From: Cercis canadensis
Lineage: Eukaryota; Streptophyta; Magnoliopsida; Fabales; Fabaceae
Length of the DNA stretch: 64,000 nt
Assembly (NCBI GenBank): GCA_003255065.1
Contig: QAOA01000583.1
Location: forward strand, 9,954-73,953
Direction of reading: 5' to 3'
Of this stretch, positions 20,038-32,736 are shown one piece after another. The position numbers and the translations under genes were made by a program. The notes beneath the pieces are model-generated. The model made no database searches and was not told the origin of the DNA. It saw only the letters and a program-made list of their open reading frames with translations. The stretch's first letter is position 1; each line of letters begins with the position of its first letter.

Positions 20038-23000
20038 TCTGAGTGAAATTCTAAAACTTCAGGAAACTCAGCAATCTCCCAATTGTTGAGTTGAGCATCA
20101 GGTCCACTAGGAAATACAAAGTTAACTTCTTCATTAACAGAGCAATCAATTGCTGAAACTTGATCTGAAAATGATATTCCTCCACTTCGAAAGCTTTGGT
20201 ATAAGTCACATGTGTGCATTCTTTCAATTCTTGGCTCTCTGTTTTCTAGCTGAGCAAGTCTTTTCTCTTTCTTTCCTTCCATGTCTCTCTTCTTATCAGC
20301 TCTGGTAGGTTGATATCCTAACCCAAATTTTTCATGTTTTTCGCGAACCTGCAAAGGCGCTTTAATACCTCGACTGTTCTTCCCCAATCATTCTCTAGGT
20401 ATATATCCTTGTTTCAGCATGACCTTAGCCATCATTACATAAGTATTAGATAATTGAGATTTTGGCATCTGTGACCCTTCACAAATGTAAGTGGCATTAG
20501 CAACTTCGAAGGTTTGGAACGATGTTTCAAGGGCCTCTTCAGCAGCTTCAATGTAAGGAGTTGACGAAGGCTTAGATACAAGTAAATCCTCTTCACCAAA
20601 AATAATCACCAACTTGTTTTTCACTATAAATTTCACTCTTTGGTGCAAGGTAGAAGGTACAGCACCCGCAGAATGGATCCAAGGTCGTCTCAGCAAGCAA
20701 CTGTAAGCTGGAGCAATATCCATTATTTGAAATATTATGCTAAATTCATTAGGGCCAATATGAATCGGGATCTCCATTTCTCCAATGACTTCTCTCCTCG
20801 TCCCATCGAATGCCCTTACGATCATAGTGCTAGACTTCATGTATGACCTATCAATAGGCAATTTGGATAATGTCGATATTGGCATTACATTCAGAGAAGA
20901 ACCATTATCGACAAGCACCCTTGCTATTATATGGTCTTTGCATTTCACAGAAATGTGGAGCGCCTTGTTATGCCCTATTCCTTCAACAGGTATCTCATCA
21001 TCAGTGTAAGTGATATAATTATCAGCAATGATATTGCCGACAATGCCACCTAACTTGTCAACGGTAATGTCATGAGAAACATGAGCTTGATTTAATATCT
21101 TCGTTAACACTTGTCGATGAGGTTCAGAGTTTAAAAATAAGGAGAGCAATGATATTCGAGCAGGAGTTCGATTCAATTGCTCAATCACCTTGAATTCACT
21201 TTGCTTAATGATTTTCAAAAATTCACAAGCCTCTGCTTCAGATATACTTTCCTTGCGCTCATCGCATTTGACCCCTACGGGTTCCTCCAGTATTCTTTCA
21301 TCTCGCTTATCTCCCTTTGCGAAATTTTCTTCTGCTTTCTTCTTCCCTTTACGTTGCCCTTCTATTTCCTTCAGCCGTCGTTCCTCCAACTCTTCAGGGG
21401 TATAACAACGACCACTTCGGGTCATCCCGCTAACTCCAGATATGTTTGTGATAGCTGAGGATAATTGAGAGCTAGATGAGGCCTTAAACTGGTCCACAAA
21501 AGAGTTGCCTTCAAGAATTTGAGAGTCATATTTCCATGGCACAGCTTTTGTATCCTTGTAAGGAAAATGATTTGGCACTTGGATTGTAATAGGTTTCGGC
21601 CTGTAAGAGTGTTCAAGAGGAGCTTCTGGGCCAATCTTCTTAGTATAATGAAGCACTAATGGCTTTGGAGTATTGATGGATAGCTCGCCAATGGGTAAGG
21701 TATCTACAGAGGCTTGAGTGCCTATGAATACTTGATCTTTTTGACTTGACGAAAATATCGATATCTCAACCACATCCACCCAATTACTCTCAAGTTCACA
21801 ACTTACTTGAATTAGTTGTTTGTCCATTAGGCCTTGAAGGGTATCTTTGAAATCAACGCAATTTTCAATAGAATGCCCAATTGCCCTTCCATGGAATTTA
21901 CACATATTCTTTTCATGATTTTCGCACTGCTGATCTGATTGGGTTTGCAGCACGTCAGCTTTTGACAAAGCCTCAAAGATTGTATTCATTGATGTTGTAA
22001 TCTCATTCACTCTCTTTTTGTTGTATTGTTTTGTACTGTCTTCAACAGCATTTACTCCGGGATTCCCATGATTAGGCAAAGGATTTTGATGTATGTTAGG
22101 AGCCCCTTCTTTAAAGTTTAACCATTTAGCATTTATCAGAGATTGAACTTTATTTTTTAGGGCTATACATCTTTCTGTAGAATGACCAATAGCTCCTCCA
22201 TGATAATCACATCGCGCATTTGGATCATACCCTCTTGGGAATGGGGGTCCTTGTGGCGTCCATGGGCATTGAGCTGCTAAGTTGTTTTGGATAAGATGAG
22301 GTAGCAACTCAGCGTATGTCATGGGGATTGAGTCATATTGGATTGGCTTTCTCTCTTGACCATTTTGAGTTCTCTTTTGATAGGCATTTGAGTTTTGAGG
22401 TAGAGGTTGATTCATCTGCTGTGGCATCACTTGAGGTGTTTGGTGCTGATAAAGAGAAGGTGCACGATAGGGTGATGGAGTTGGGTAAGGCTGAGGGTGC
22501 GGAGCTTGAGATGCATTTGCTATATGTGGGTAGGGCACAAATTGTGGTTGAAAGTGGTGAGCAAATGTGGGTGAATGATTAGGTCTCCCATACATAGGTC
22601 TTTTTCCTTGTCCTTCCTCATACGTTGCAGCATGAACTTCACCTTTTTTCTTTTTAAACGGTAGAGGTTTCTTTAGATTGGTAGCTCCCATTGAATTAGG
22701 ATTTTCAGTTATTTTTCCACTTTTAACTCCATTTTCGATCCTTTCACCAATAGTAACAACATCAGAGAAGTTGTTAGAAGCACTTCCTATCATTCGATCG
22801 AAGAAATGAGATTGAAGAGTATTAATGAACATAGCCACCATCTCCTTATCAGACAATGGGGGATCCACTTGAACAGCAATTTCCCGCCATTTTTGAGCAT
22901 ATTCTTTGAATGTCTCAGTGACTTTCTTTTCCATATTTTGCAGTTGCATCCTATCTGGAGCCATGTCAATATTATATTTATATTGTCTCAAAAATGCATC

Positions 23001-23990
23001 TGCCAAGTCTTTCCAACACCGTACTCGAGCTCGGTCCAAATGTGTATACCATAGTGCGGCTGCCCCAGTTAGGCTATCTTGGAAGAAATGGATTAGCAAT
23101 TTATCATCATGTGCACAAGATGTCATCTTTCGACAGTACATGGTCAAATGACTTTTTGGACATGCAGTTCCATTGTACTTATTGAAATCTGGCACTTTGA
23201 ATTTAGGAGGAATGATAACATTCGGGACAAGACAAAGCTCAGTTGCGTCCACAACACTATAAGCATTAGTCCCTTCGATGGTTTGCAATCGTTCTTCTAA
23301 GACTTCAAGTTTTCCCTTGCTCATTGATTCTGCTTTTGGCTCATCTGGGCCAAGGATATCAATTGGATTCATCGGACCTTTGCCAGTAGGTCTCTGAAAG
23401 CAAACTTGTGGTGCTGAATATGGGTATGAATACCCAGTTGGTTGCATGTATATGGTAGTAGGGACAGGGGGAGGATTAGCATTTGATTGCACGGGCATCA
23501 CATCATGAGGATTTACGATATGTGACTGCGATGAATTTTGCCCCTGAATGGGATTAAATCCAAATGGAAAAGTATTTGATGACATATTTATGTCATGGGG
23601 ATTGACGGTTTGTTGTTGTGAAGGATTTTGTGTTGGATTAGGCGTGAAGCCATAAGGAAATGTGTTTGGAGGGATTGATGTGTTAGCATCATGAGGGTTA
23701 TTGAGAGGATTTTGCACAAGAACAGGCCTCAAGTCACTTGGCCCAGCTAATGACAGTATATTAGGGTTGAAGACTTGTTGTTGTGCAGGGTCATGAAAAG
23801 GAGCAAAACCCGGTGGGTAAGGAGGTGTATCTTGTCCTTGCTCTGGGTTGCTATTTGAAGGATTCCCTTCTTGTTGTTTTCCGCGACCGGAAGGTGTAAG
23901 AATACTCAAGATTTGAGTCAACTTATCTTTCAGCTCATTGATGTCTTTCTGCATTTCTTCTTGGACTTTGACTTGCTCTTGTTCATCCAT
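20034..23990 (-). CDS. Ogre unit C Gag-protease
   Basis: A single frame of 1200 codons runs from the ATG at 23990 to a TGA at 20388, and the same frame continues for 117 codons to 20034. Residues 1-30 look like a short coiled coil, 40-240 are Pro/Gln/Asn-rich, about 270-400 are the retrotransposon Gag core, and two C-x2-H-x5-H-x4-C zinc-knuckle-like motifs lie near residues 595 and 710. The aspartic protease active site VDNGSSLNVMP is near residue 1025, with a flap and the hydrophobic LLRRPWIHSAG segment after it. A G-patch-like motif spans the stop at 20388. The start fits the family because the N-terminus is identical in unit 1. The single stop would truncate the protein in the G-patch; the protease itself is intact. 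Confidence 0.88.
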
Positions 23991-24294
23991 GACTTTCGAT
24001 TGTGATCGAGTTCTATAACGAGGTCTTGGAAGTAAAAGTGATTTTTCGTTCGCAATGTTGTTATACCTTAATCAATTTAGGCGAACAATGAGTATAAAAT
24101 GTAAAATATAGTATGCAAAGAACAACTCAGATGTAATGCATTTATGCAGAGAAAAGTTTAAACATGACTTAAATGTGCGAGAGATATTGCCAAAAACATT
24201 CATTTCATTCTAAATCAGTAAAGAAACACTAATGGTGAAAGTTTCGTATTACAAAAACAAACTACTCTTAAAGCCATAATCCTTCTCATCTCTC

Positions 24295-26214
24295 TCAATA
24301 AAATTTGCCGATGTACTTGAGGTCTTTCTTGACATCGAGTAAGAACTTTTGCACTTCACTTGGTGGCATTTGTGCTTCAATCTCATGTGCTTCATCTGCT
24401 CTATCCCGAGCCCTCTCAGCGACCGTCCTAACTTCTTGAAGAAGATTAGCAGCTTGTTGCTCAGCCAATTGACATTTATCCTCCCAATGCCAGCTTGTGT
24501 GGCGCCAGTGTTCAAGTTCTCCTTCTAAAACAGCTTTTTCTTGTCTCAATACATTAGAAGTTGCACGACTACCCTGCAATTGTGCACTCAAAGTTTGAAT
24601 GTCCCTTTGCTGAGCTAAGTTAAGGTCTCTAGATTCGCCCAGTTGGTCATCTGTCAACACAATTCTTTCTTCAAATGTTAGACACCTCTCTTTCAGCTTT
24701 TTTATCTCAGTGTCCTTTTGCTTAGCATTCTCCTCTGATTCGTGTACTGTTCTTTCAATCTTGGCCATTTTATTGGCCCACATTTGCCTTTCGACAGTTA
24801 TCTTTCTCTTTTCTGATACAAGCAAGGCTTCCCTCCTTTGAAATTGTCGGCATGCCATTTCATATCTTGCTTCAGCTTCCGCTTCGTAATCAATAGGTTC
24901 GTCAAACATATGACTTGGAGGTTGAGGACCTTGTACGCTCGGAGCCACAAAGCTTTTTCCCCTATTTGCTTGCCAAAAAGGATAACCTGGGGTAGTCAAA
25001 CTATTGCATGGACCAGGATTCACACGTCGCGCATCTTTCCATGCCTCAATTGCTGCCTTGACCTTCTGAATTGACCCCTCGTCTCCATAAGCCACATCAA
25101 GGTCTGAAATCCCATGAGTCATTGGTATAAATTGCACTGAGCCCAACTGTCTCCTAACCATAGCAGGTGCGTAACTAGTTACTCCCCATGGACCAATGAG
25201 TGGAACCCATGGTTTGTCTCCACATCTATAAACGACTGAGACATGCGGCATCCACGAGGCTCTCCAGACCACATTGCTCATGTGTTGGAAATAACGAATC
25301 CATTCGCTCCTTTTGGGTGTCACAGGTGGCCATTGAGCAATGCAATATTGTCTGAGAGGATTTTTATCTTTACAGCAATAATTCATATATTCAATTTTAG
25401 GATATTTAAAGCAATCGAGGTGGGGAAGGTGGCTAATCATCCATACAGTCAACAACTGGGCGCTTCCACAGAATCGACCCTTCTTGTTAATTCTACAATA
25501 ATTCAAGGATCTGACAGTCTCGGCTAAGATCGACGAGACAGGATTGGCTTTGTGTTCGAGTTGCTCCACCAGCTTAATAACATGGCCCTCAATATGGCCT
25601 TTCACCCTAGGGAATATCACTAATCCATAAATGGCAAGTGCAAATAGAGCTAACCCTCGATCACTATCGATTTGTTCTTGCACTATCTTCAATAGATAAT
25701 CAGCAGGTAGGTTTCGACCTTTCTCTTTCATATACTTTTTTAACTCATTTGCTTGAATACCCATGAGTTTGGAAAGTTTCTTCTTGGGCGCCGTTTTTGG
25801 ATCATGAAAGTAGGTTTTGCTTTGAGATTCAGTCTCAATGTTGAGCAACTCTCCGTATTCTTCAATAGTCGGGACCATATCAAATTGCTGAAATGTGAAG
25901 ACACGGTAGGCAGGGTCCCAAAAACTCAACATAGCCTTCAACATGGGGGTATCAACTGGAACGAACAATAGGTAAGCTATGTGCCCATATTTCGTCTCGA
26001 AATCTTCTTTTCTCTTCATATTGAACCATATTTGCACCCAAGGTTTCACATCGTTTTGCTCAAAATCAACCTTTCCTATTGGAGGCAATTGGTTTTCAAT
26101 TCCTGGTTGGAGGCAATCCCCTTCTTCAGCTTGGGTTCTTTCTGAATCTTGTATCACCTTACTCTGTGTTTCGTGAGTAACTCCATACCGGCTTTGAACT
26201 CCAACATTTTTCAT
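24295..26214 (-). CDS. Ogre ORF1 protein, unit C
   Basis: This is the extra open frame that Ogre elements carry upstream of gag; its function is unknown. I chose the Met at 26214 because the preceding 40 codons are AT-rich and hydrophobic and may be leader or intron sequence; the open frame itself reaches 26334. The first ~430 residues form a globular, Trp/Tyr-rich domain (for example KPWVQIWFNMKR, FWDPAYRVFTFQQF, KGRFCGSAQLLTVWMISHLPH). This resembles the plant-specific domain of unknown function found in transposon-derived proteins, although I cannot confirm the database entry. A Glu/Lys/Arg/Gln-rich coiled coil of about 190 residues follows. No stop interrupts it. Gag starts about 300 bp downstream. 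Confidence 0.8.
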   Translation of the reverse strand: MKNVGVQSRYGVTHETQSKVIQDSERTQAEEGDCLQPGIENQLPPIGKVDFEQNDVKPWVQIWFNMKRKEDFETKYGHIAYLLFVPVDTPMLKAMLSFWDPAYRVFTFQQFDMVPTIEEYGELLNIETESQSKTYFHDPKTAPKKKLSKLMGIQANELKKYMKEKGRNLPADYLLKIVQEQIDSDRGLALFALAIYGLVIFPRVKGHIEGHVIKLVEQLEHKANPVSSILAETVRSLNYCRINKKGRFCGSAQLLTVWMISHLPHLDCFKYPKIEYMNYCCKDKNPLRQYCIAQWPPVTPKRSEWIRYFQHMSNVVWRASWMPHVSVVYRCGDKPWVPLIGPWGVTSYAPAMVRRQLGSVQFIPMTHGISDLDVAYGDEGSIQKVKAAIEAWKDARRVNPGPCNSLTTPGYPFWQANRGKSFVAPSVQGPQPPSHMFDEPIDYEAEAEARYEMACRQFQRREALLVSEKRKITVERQMWANKMAKIERTVHESEENAKQKDTEIKKLKERCLTFEERIVLTDDQLGESRDLNLAQQRDIQTLSAQLQGSRATSNVLRQEKAVLEGELEHWRHTSWHWEDKCQLAEQQAANLLQEVRTVAERARDRADEAHEIEAQMPPSEVQKFLLDVKKDLKYIGKFY

Positions 26215-26408
26215 GTTTTTGAACTGATTCAGAGATGTAAACTTTTGGCAACAACTGTGCATATTTAAGTCACAAATGCAGAATAACAAAGAAAGAATTA
26301 AATTTAGAAATGAATATGTAAGCAAATAGAACAAATAAATTACATGTCAAATAAATATGTGTAATTAAAAAATGGAAGGTAAACAAAGTTTCCTAGCGTG
26401 TCTTATCA

Positions 26409-28060
26409 AAGGAATTCAAACATAATGGATTCGACAAGAAAATTAAACAAATGACCCAGAGTATCCAAGCTCGACCCAGCCAAACTGGATTCAATTTAAC
26501 AGCAAGAAAATTAAACAGATGACCCAGGGTATCCGGGCTCGACCCAACCAAGGTGGATTCGATTTAACAACAGGAAAATTAATAATGACCCAGGGTATCC
26601 GGGCTCGACCCAGCCAAACTGGATTCGATTTAACAGCAAGAAAATTAAACAGATGACCCAGGATATCCGGGCTCGACCCAACCAAGGTGGATTCGATTTA
26701 ACAACAGGAAAATTAATAATGACCCAGGGTATCCTGGCTTGACCCAACCAAATTGGATTCGATTTAACAACAGGAAAAATAATAATGACCCAAGGTATCC
26801 AGGCTCGACCCAGCCAAACTGAATTCGATTTAACAACAAGAAAAATTAAACAAATGACCCAGGGTATCCGGGCTCGATCCAACCAAGTTGAATTCGATTT
26901 AATGGCAAGAAAATTAAACAAATGACCCAGGGTATCCGGGCTCGACCCAACCAAGCTGGATTCGATTTAACAACAGGAAAAATAATAATGACCCAGGGTA
27001 TCCGGGCTCGACCCAACCAAACTGGATTCGATTTAACAACAAGAAAATTAAACAGATGACCCAGGGTATCCGGGCTCGACCCAACCAAGCTGGATTCGAT
27101 TTAACAACAGGAAAAATAATAATGACCCAGGGTATCCGGGCTCGACCCAACCAAATTGGATTCGATTTAACAACAGGAAAAATAATAATGACCCAGGGTA
27201 TCCGGGCTCGACCCAACCAAATTGGATTCGATTTAACAACAGGAAAAATAATAATGACCCAGGGTATCCGGGCTCGACCCAGCCAAACTGGATTCGATTT
27301 AACAACAAGAAAAATTAAACAAATGACCCAGGGTATCCAGGCTCGATCCAACCAAGTTGAATTCGATTTAACAGCAAGAAAATTAAACAAATGACCCAGG
27401 GTATCTGGGCTCGACCCAACCAATTTGAATTTGATTTAACAGCAAGAAAATTAAACAAATGACCCAGGGTATCCGGGCTCGACCCAACCAAGCTGGATTC
27501 GATTTAATAACAAGAAAAAAAATAATAATGACCCAGGGTATCCGGGCTCGACCCAACCAAATTGGATTCGATTTAACAACAGGAAAAATAATAATGACCC
27601 AGGGTATCCAGGCTCGACCCAGCCAAACTGGATTCGATTTAACAACAAGAAAAATTAAACAAATGACCCAGGGTATTCGGGCTCGATCCAACCAAGTTGA
27701 ATTCAATTTAACAGCAAGAAAATTAAACAAATGACCCAGGGTATCTGGGCTCGACCCAACCAAGTTGAATTCGATTTAACAGCAAGAAAATTAAACAAAT
27801 GACCCAGGGTATCTGGGCTCGACCCAACCAAGTTGAATTCGATTTAACAATAGGAAAAATAATAATGACCCAGGGCGTCCGGGCTCGACCCAACGAAATT
27901 GGATTCGATTTAACAACAAGAAAAATAAACAAATGACCCAGGGTATCCGGGCTCGACCCAACCAAGCTGGATTCGATTTAACAGCAGGAAAAATAAGCAG
28001 TGACCTAGACAAGCTAGGCTCGATCCAAACAGAATGGATTCGATTTAACAACAATGAATT
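26409..28060 (-). repeat. 66-bp minisatellite of unit D (about 25 copies)
   Basis: This is the same repeat word as at 14470-15335, about twice as long, with more of the ATTAAACA linker type. The unit next to 26414 (TTCAAACATAATGGATTCGA) corresponds to the one at 14430 in unit C. There, sequence continues to the polypurine tract, whereas here it is cut and joined to a different leader. The open frames in this interval are by-products of the repeat length. Confidence 0.9.
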
Positions 28061-29053
28061 AAACAACGAGAAAGATAAATGAGCAGTAGAGATAATACGC
28101 AATGCATGCTCCATGTATGTCAATTTACATGTTAAATTTGAAAAACATTTTGGTATTCAGAAAATTTTCTTTTTACTTCTTTGACCTCGGAAGACTGGTT
28201 CAAACCATGTCAAGGATGAACAAATCGTTGGTAAAAAGATGAAGCCTACTCCCAAATCCATGTTTTTCCCTTATGAGACAAAGTGATAAGCAATAGTATT
28301 ACTCTTGAGATAACTCATCTTCTGCAAGGTCAGTCTTTTGCTCAACTGATATATGCTTAGGAATTCGATGTGTTCCCTACAAGCTCTTGAATTTCACATA
28401 CTTAATTCTTGATACGCTTAGCATATTTCACATTTCAGTATATAATCATCATAGGAAAGCATATTCAATTAGCAAAATGGGTTACTATCGGGTGAAAATA
28501 ATCATAGACTAAATGGGAAAAAGATTAAACATTCATATGGAAAAAGGCACAATAACGACATTGTGAAATCAACGACGAAAGAAGGTAGGATAAGATTTCC
28601 AGCTCTTCCGGTGATAACTTTTAAGATGAATAATGACAGCTGCCCCAGTATATGATTTTGAAAAACCCCTATAATTGGCTCTTCTAAATATCATTTGACC
28701 TTTTTTGCATACTTGACCATTTCTTTAAATTTCTCATTCCTGTGAAAACTTCCACCATATTTAATGTTTGTGTTACTCCCTTTGACCTTGACTTTTGGTT
28801 CTATCTTTCTTTCAAATTTTCCACTTACCAAGTCACTTTATGTCATTTTTTAGCTCTAATTTTTGCCTCGGTTGCCTTTTCAGGTTTTCAACCAAACGAG
28901 CCCTTTCCCTTTTTTGGAACCCTAACTTTTTCCTAGGTGACCTTTTCAGGTTTTCAACCTAGCAGGTTAATTATTCTTTTTTTGGAAGGAAAGCAAAATG
29001 GCACAAAGTAACTTTTCATTGATTGAACGAAAGAAAATACAAGCATGCCCTTT
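28061..29053 (-). other. 3' untranslated region of Ogre unit D
   Basis: No gene is visible. It matches 15341-16353 of unit C with small indels and substitutions. Confidence 0.7.
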
Positions 29054-30777
29054 TTATGCATAGTACTTTTTTACTACATCTGAATTTACAGGACGTGGTA
29101 ATTCCTCTCCATCCATCTTAGCAAGGATCAATGCTCCCCCAGAGAAAGCTCGTTTTACCACATAAGGTCCTTCATAGTTTGGAGTCCATTTCCCACGATG
29201 ATCCTTTTGAATTGGTAAGATCTTTTTCAATACCAAATCTCCTTCTTGAAATTGACGTGGTCGCACTTTCTTGGCGTGAGCCCTCATCATCCTCCTTTGA
29301 TAGAGTTGGCCATGACATAGCGCAACTAGTCTTTTTCCTTCAATGAGGTTTAATTGATCATATCGTGCCCGTGTCCACTCGGCTTCTTCTAATTCTGCCT
29401 CCATAATCACTCTTAATGAGGGTATTTCTACCTCAATTGGAAGCACAGCTTCCATCCCGTAAACTAGTGAAAAAGGAGTTGCCCCTGTAGAAGTGCGAAC
29501 TGATGTGCGATAGCCATGAAGAGCAAAAGGAAGCATATCATGCCAATCCTTGTATGATACGGTCATCTTTCTGACGATTTTCTTGATGTTTTTGTTGGCT
29601 ACCTCAACCGCTCCGTTCATTTTCGGGCGATATGAGGATGAGTTATGATGTCTTATCTTAAATCTTTCTCATAGTTCCGTCATCAACTTGCTGTTTAAAT
29701 TCATCGCATTATCCGTAATGATTCTCTCAAGTATACCGTAGCGACAATTAATTCCTTCTTGATGAATTTTAGCACCACTCCTTTTGTTACATGAGCATAA
29801 GAAGTAGCTTCAACCCATTTTGTGAAGTAATCAATTGCAACCAGGATGAAGCGATGCCCATTCGAGGCTTTTAGTTGGATCGGGCCTATAACATCCATGC
29901 CCCACATTTAGAATGGCCATGGTGCCGATAAGACATTTAGAGGTGTAGGTGGTGTATGGATCCTATCAGCATATATTTGACATTTGTGGCATTTTCTCAC
30001 ATGATTAATGCAATCAGATTCCATTGTCAACCAATAATACCCTGCCCTTAATATCTTTCTTGCCATGGCATGCCCATTTGCATGTGTTCCACAAATACCC
30101 TCATGCACATCTTCAATTATCCTCTTTGCCTCTGGTATATCAACACATCTAAGAAGCACTGTATCATAATTTCTTTTGTATAACACATCCTCATTTAGGA
30201 AGAAACTCATTGCTAACCTCCTTATGGTTCTTTTGTCATTTTCTGAAGCACTAGGTGGGTATTCCCTGCTTTTAATGAAAGATTTAATATCTTGATACCA
30301 TGGTTTCCCATCAGGCTCTTCTTCCATCGTTAAGCAGTATGCTGGGCAATCTTGCCTAGTCATCTTTATAAGTGGCATCTCTTTATCATTATCGATCTTG
30401 AACATTGAGGATAGGGTTGCCAGCGCATCGGCCAACTGATTATCTCCTCGAGGGATATGACAAAAGGTGATATCCTCAAATTGTCCAGACAACTCTTTTA
30501 TGTAGTCACGATACGGGATCAATTTGGAGTCTCGAGTCTCCCACTCCCCTTTCAGTTGATTGATCACCAAAGCTGAATCTCCATATACTTCTAAAATTCT
30601 TGCTTTTGATTCTATCGCTGCTTGTATTCCCATAGTGCATGCTTCATACTCGGCTATATTATTTGTGCAGTCAAAACATAGCCTAGCGGTAATTGGGATA
30701 AGCTTCTCTTCGGGAGAGATTAGCACAGCGCCGATTCCATGCCCTAAAGCATTGGAGGCTCCATCAAATAGCAAAGT
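29054..30777 (-). pseudogene. Ogre unit D RNase H-integrase
   Basis: The domains are as in unit C, but the frame is broken four times. There is a stop near 30776 (Trp to TGA, just before the RNase H start), a stop near 29908 in the integrase core start (Ser to TAA), a one-base deletion near 29748 and a stop near 29668 (Cys to TGA). RNase H itself (29908-30774) is open and shows the catalytic DGASNALGHGIG and YGDSALVINQL motifs. The integrase second acidic region lies next to the frameshift. Confidence 0.87.
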
Positions 30778-32500
30778 TCATTTCTCGCCCTTTGAAGTCT
30801 CTTTATCTTTGAATAATGCCATTATATCCTCATCTGGAAAATCGCATTGCATCGACCCATATGTTTCTACTGGTTGATTAGCTAAGAAGTCGGCCAGTGC
30901 GCTTCCTTTTATCGCTTTTTGGGTGACATAAATGATGTCGTATTCAGATAAAAGAACTTGCCATCGTGCGATTCTTCCTGTGAGAGCTGGTTTCTCAAAA
31001 ATGTATTTGATTGGATCCATTTTAGACACCAGCCAAGTTGTATAATACAACATATATTGTCGCAAACGATGAGCCGCCCAAGCTAGAGCACAACATGTGC
31101 GTTCTAACAATGAGTATTTGGCCTCATAATTCGTGAACTTTTTGCTCAAGTAGTAAAAGGCATGTTCTTTTCTCCCAAATTCATCATGTTGTCCCAGTAC
31201 ACAACTCATTGATCCTTCCAGCATTGTTAGATACATAATGAGAGGCCTTCCTGGTATTGGTGGAACTAGAATCGGTGGTTCTTGCAAGTATTGTTTGATT
31301 TTCTCAAATGCCCTTTGACAATCTTCATTCCATTTGGAAGTTTGATTTTTGCGCAGCAATTTGAACAGGGGTTCACATGTGGCAGTTAACTGAGATATAA
31401 ATCTTGCAATGTAATTTAATCTTCCCAAGAATCCTCGAACCTCTTTCTCCGTACGAGGAGCTGACATTTCTAAGATTGCTCGAACTTTATCAGGATCTAC
31501 TTCTATCCCTTTTTGACTAACCACAAACTCCAAGAGCTTTCCATATCTTACACCAAATGTGCATTTAGCTGGATTCAAACGAAGTCGATACTTTCTCAAT
31601 CGATCAAAGAGCTTTTGTAAGTTAACAATATGGTCTTCTTCTGTCTCAGATTTTGCAATCATGTCATCGACATACACTTCTATTTCTTTGTGCATCATGT
31701 CATGAAATAAGGTTACCATAGCCCTTTGATATGTTACCCCAGTATTTTTCAAACCGAATGGCATTACTTTATAACAGAAAGTACCCCATAGAGTGGTGAA
31801 AGTTGTCTTTTCCATGTCTTCTGGAGCCATCTTTATTTGATTATAGCCTGAGAAACCATCCATAAAAGAGAAAATAGAATGTCTAGCCGTGCTATCCACA
31901 AGTACATCAATATGTGGTAGTGGAAAGTCATCCTTAGGGCTAGCTCTATTCAAATCTCGATAATCGATACACATACGAACTTTTCCATCTTTTTTCGGAA
32001 CTGGAACAATATTAGCGATCCATTCAGGATATTTTGCTACTGCGAGGAAACCAGCATCAAATTGCTTTTTAACTTCTTCTCTAATCTTTAATGACATTTC
32101 GGGTTTCATTCGCCTTAGTTTTTGTTTGACAGGCAAACATTCTAGTTTTAATGGTAGCTTATGGATGACAATATCCGTATCAAGCCCAGGCATGTCTTGA
32201 TAAGACCATGCAAACACATCGGTGTAATCATGAAGGAGTTTAATCTTCTTTTTGCGTTCAATCTCCCTTATTGAGGTGCCAATCTTGACTTCTCTTTTTT
32301 CATCTTCAGTCCCAAGATTAATCACTTCTATTGACTCTTCATGAGATTCAATTTCTTCATCCTCTTGTTCCACTAATCTTAGAAGTTCAGAGGAAGGCTC
32401 ATATTCTTCTTCTTTATCATTTTCAGCACAATTAATGGGGTGTTCAAAATCATAAGGCAAGATGTTAACAATATCATCTTCAAGTTTATCACTTTTAGAT
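30778..32500 (-). pseudogene. Ogre unit D reverse transcriptase
   Basis: From the intron acceptor at 32501 the frame is open through the whole RT and the start of RNase H (about 570 codons). It carries VRMCIDYRDLNRASPKDD, FSFMDGFSGYNQI, the YVDDM box near 31670 and the connection domain with an RNase H lead-in ending MALFKDKETSKGEK. This is the best preserved RT of the window, but the Trp-to-stop change at 30776 separates it from RNase H and integrase. Confidence 0.88.
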
Positions 32501-32736
32501 CTGCAAGGATTCAAAATAAATTGATAGTAATGAATGAACAAGAATAAAAGGCTAATTTATGGAACAATGAAATTAGGAGATTAAGAAAATGAAGAGAACA
32601 AATGATGATGTTTTGTTAACTGAAACATGGATTTATTATATGAAGAAAAAATACTGAAACAGAAACATGAAGCCCATTTTACAAATCTTATCCTAAGGCC
32701 TTGGGCAGAGCAATAGGGCTAGTATCGTAGAATTAC
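32501..32736 (-). other. Ogre pro-RT intron, unit D
   Basis: The minus-strand donor GTAATT is at 32736 and the acceptor CCTTGCAG ends at 32501 (236 bp), with the same borders as in the other copies. Confidence 0.82.

Larger units (their letters stand above)
14254..26408 (-). mobile_element. Ogre-type Ty3-gypsy element, unit C (near-complete internal region)
   Basis: In minus-strand order this unit has a leader, ORF1, gag-protease, intron, RT, RNase H, integrase, a ~1-kb 3' UTR, a 66-bp minisatellite and a polypurine tract. An extra ORF1 upstream of gag plus the pro-RT intron places it in the Ogre branch of the TAT lineage. Only four in-frame stops separate it from a full set of open frames: one in protease and three in RT/RNase H. 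The 5' side lacks an LTR and primer-binding site, since the leader is fused at about 26408 to the minisatellite of unit D. Confidence 0.85.

Noticed and set aside
20640..23300. Many plus-strand open frames opposite Ogre Gag-protease
   Set aside because: They repeat at the same relative positions in all Ogre units and are shadows of the minus-strand coding sequence.
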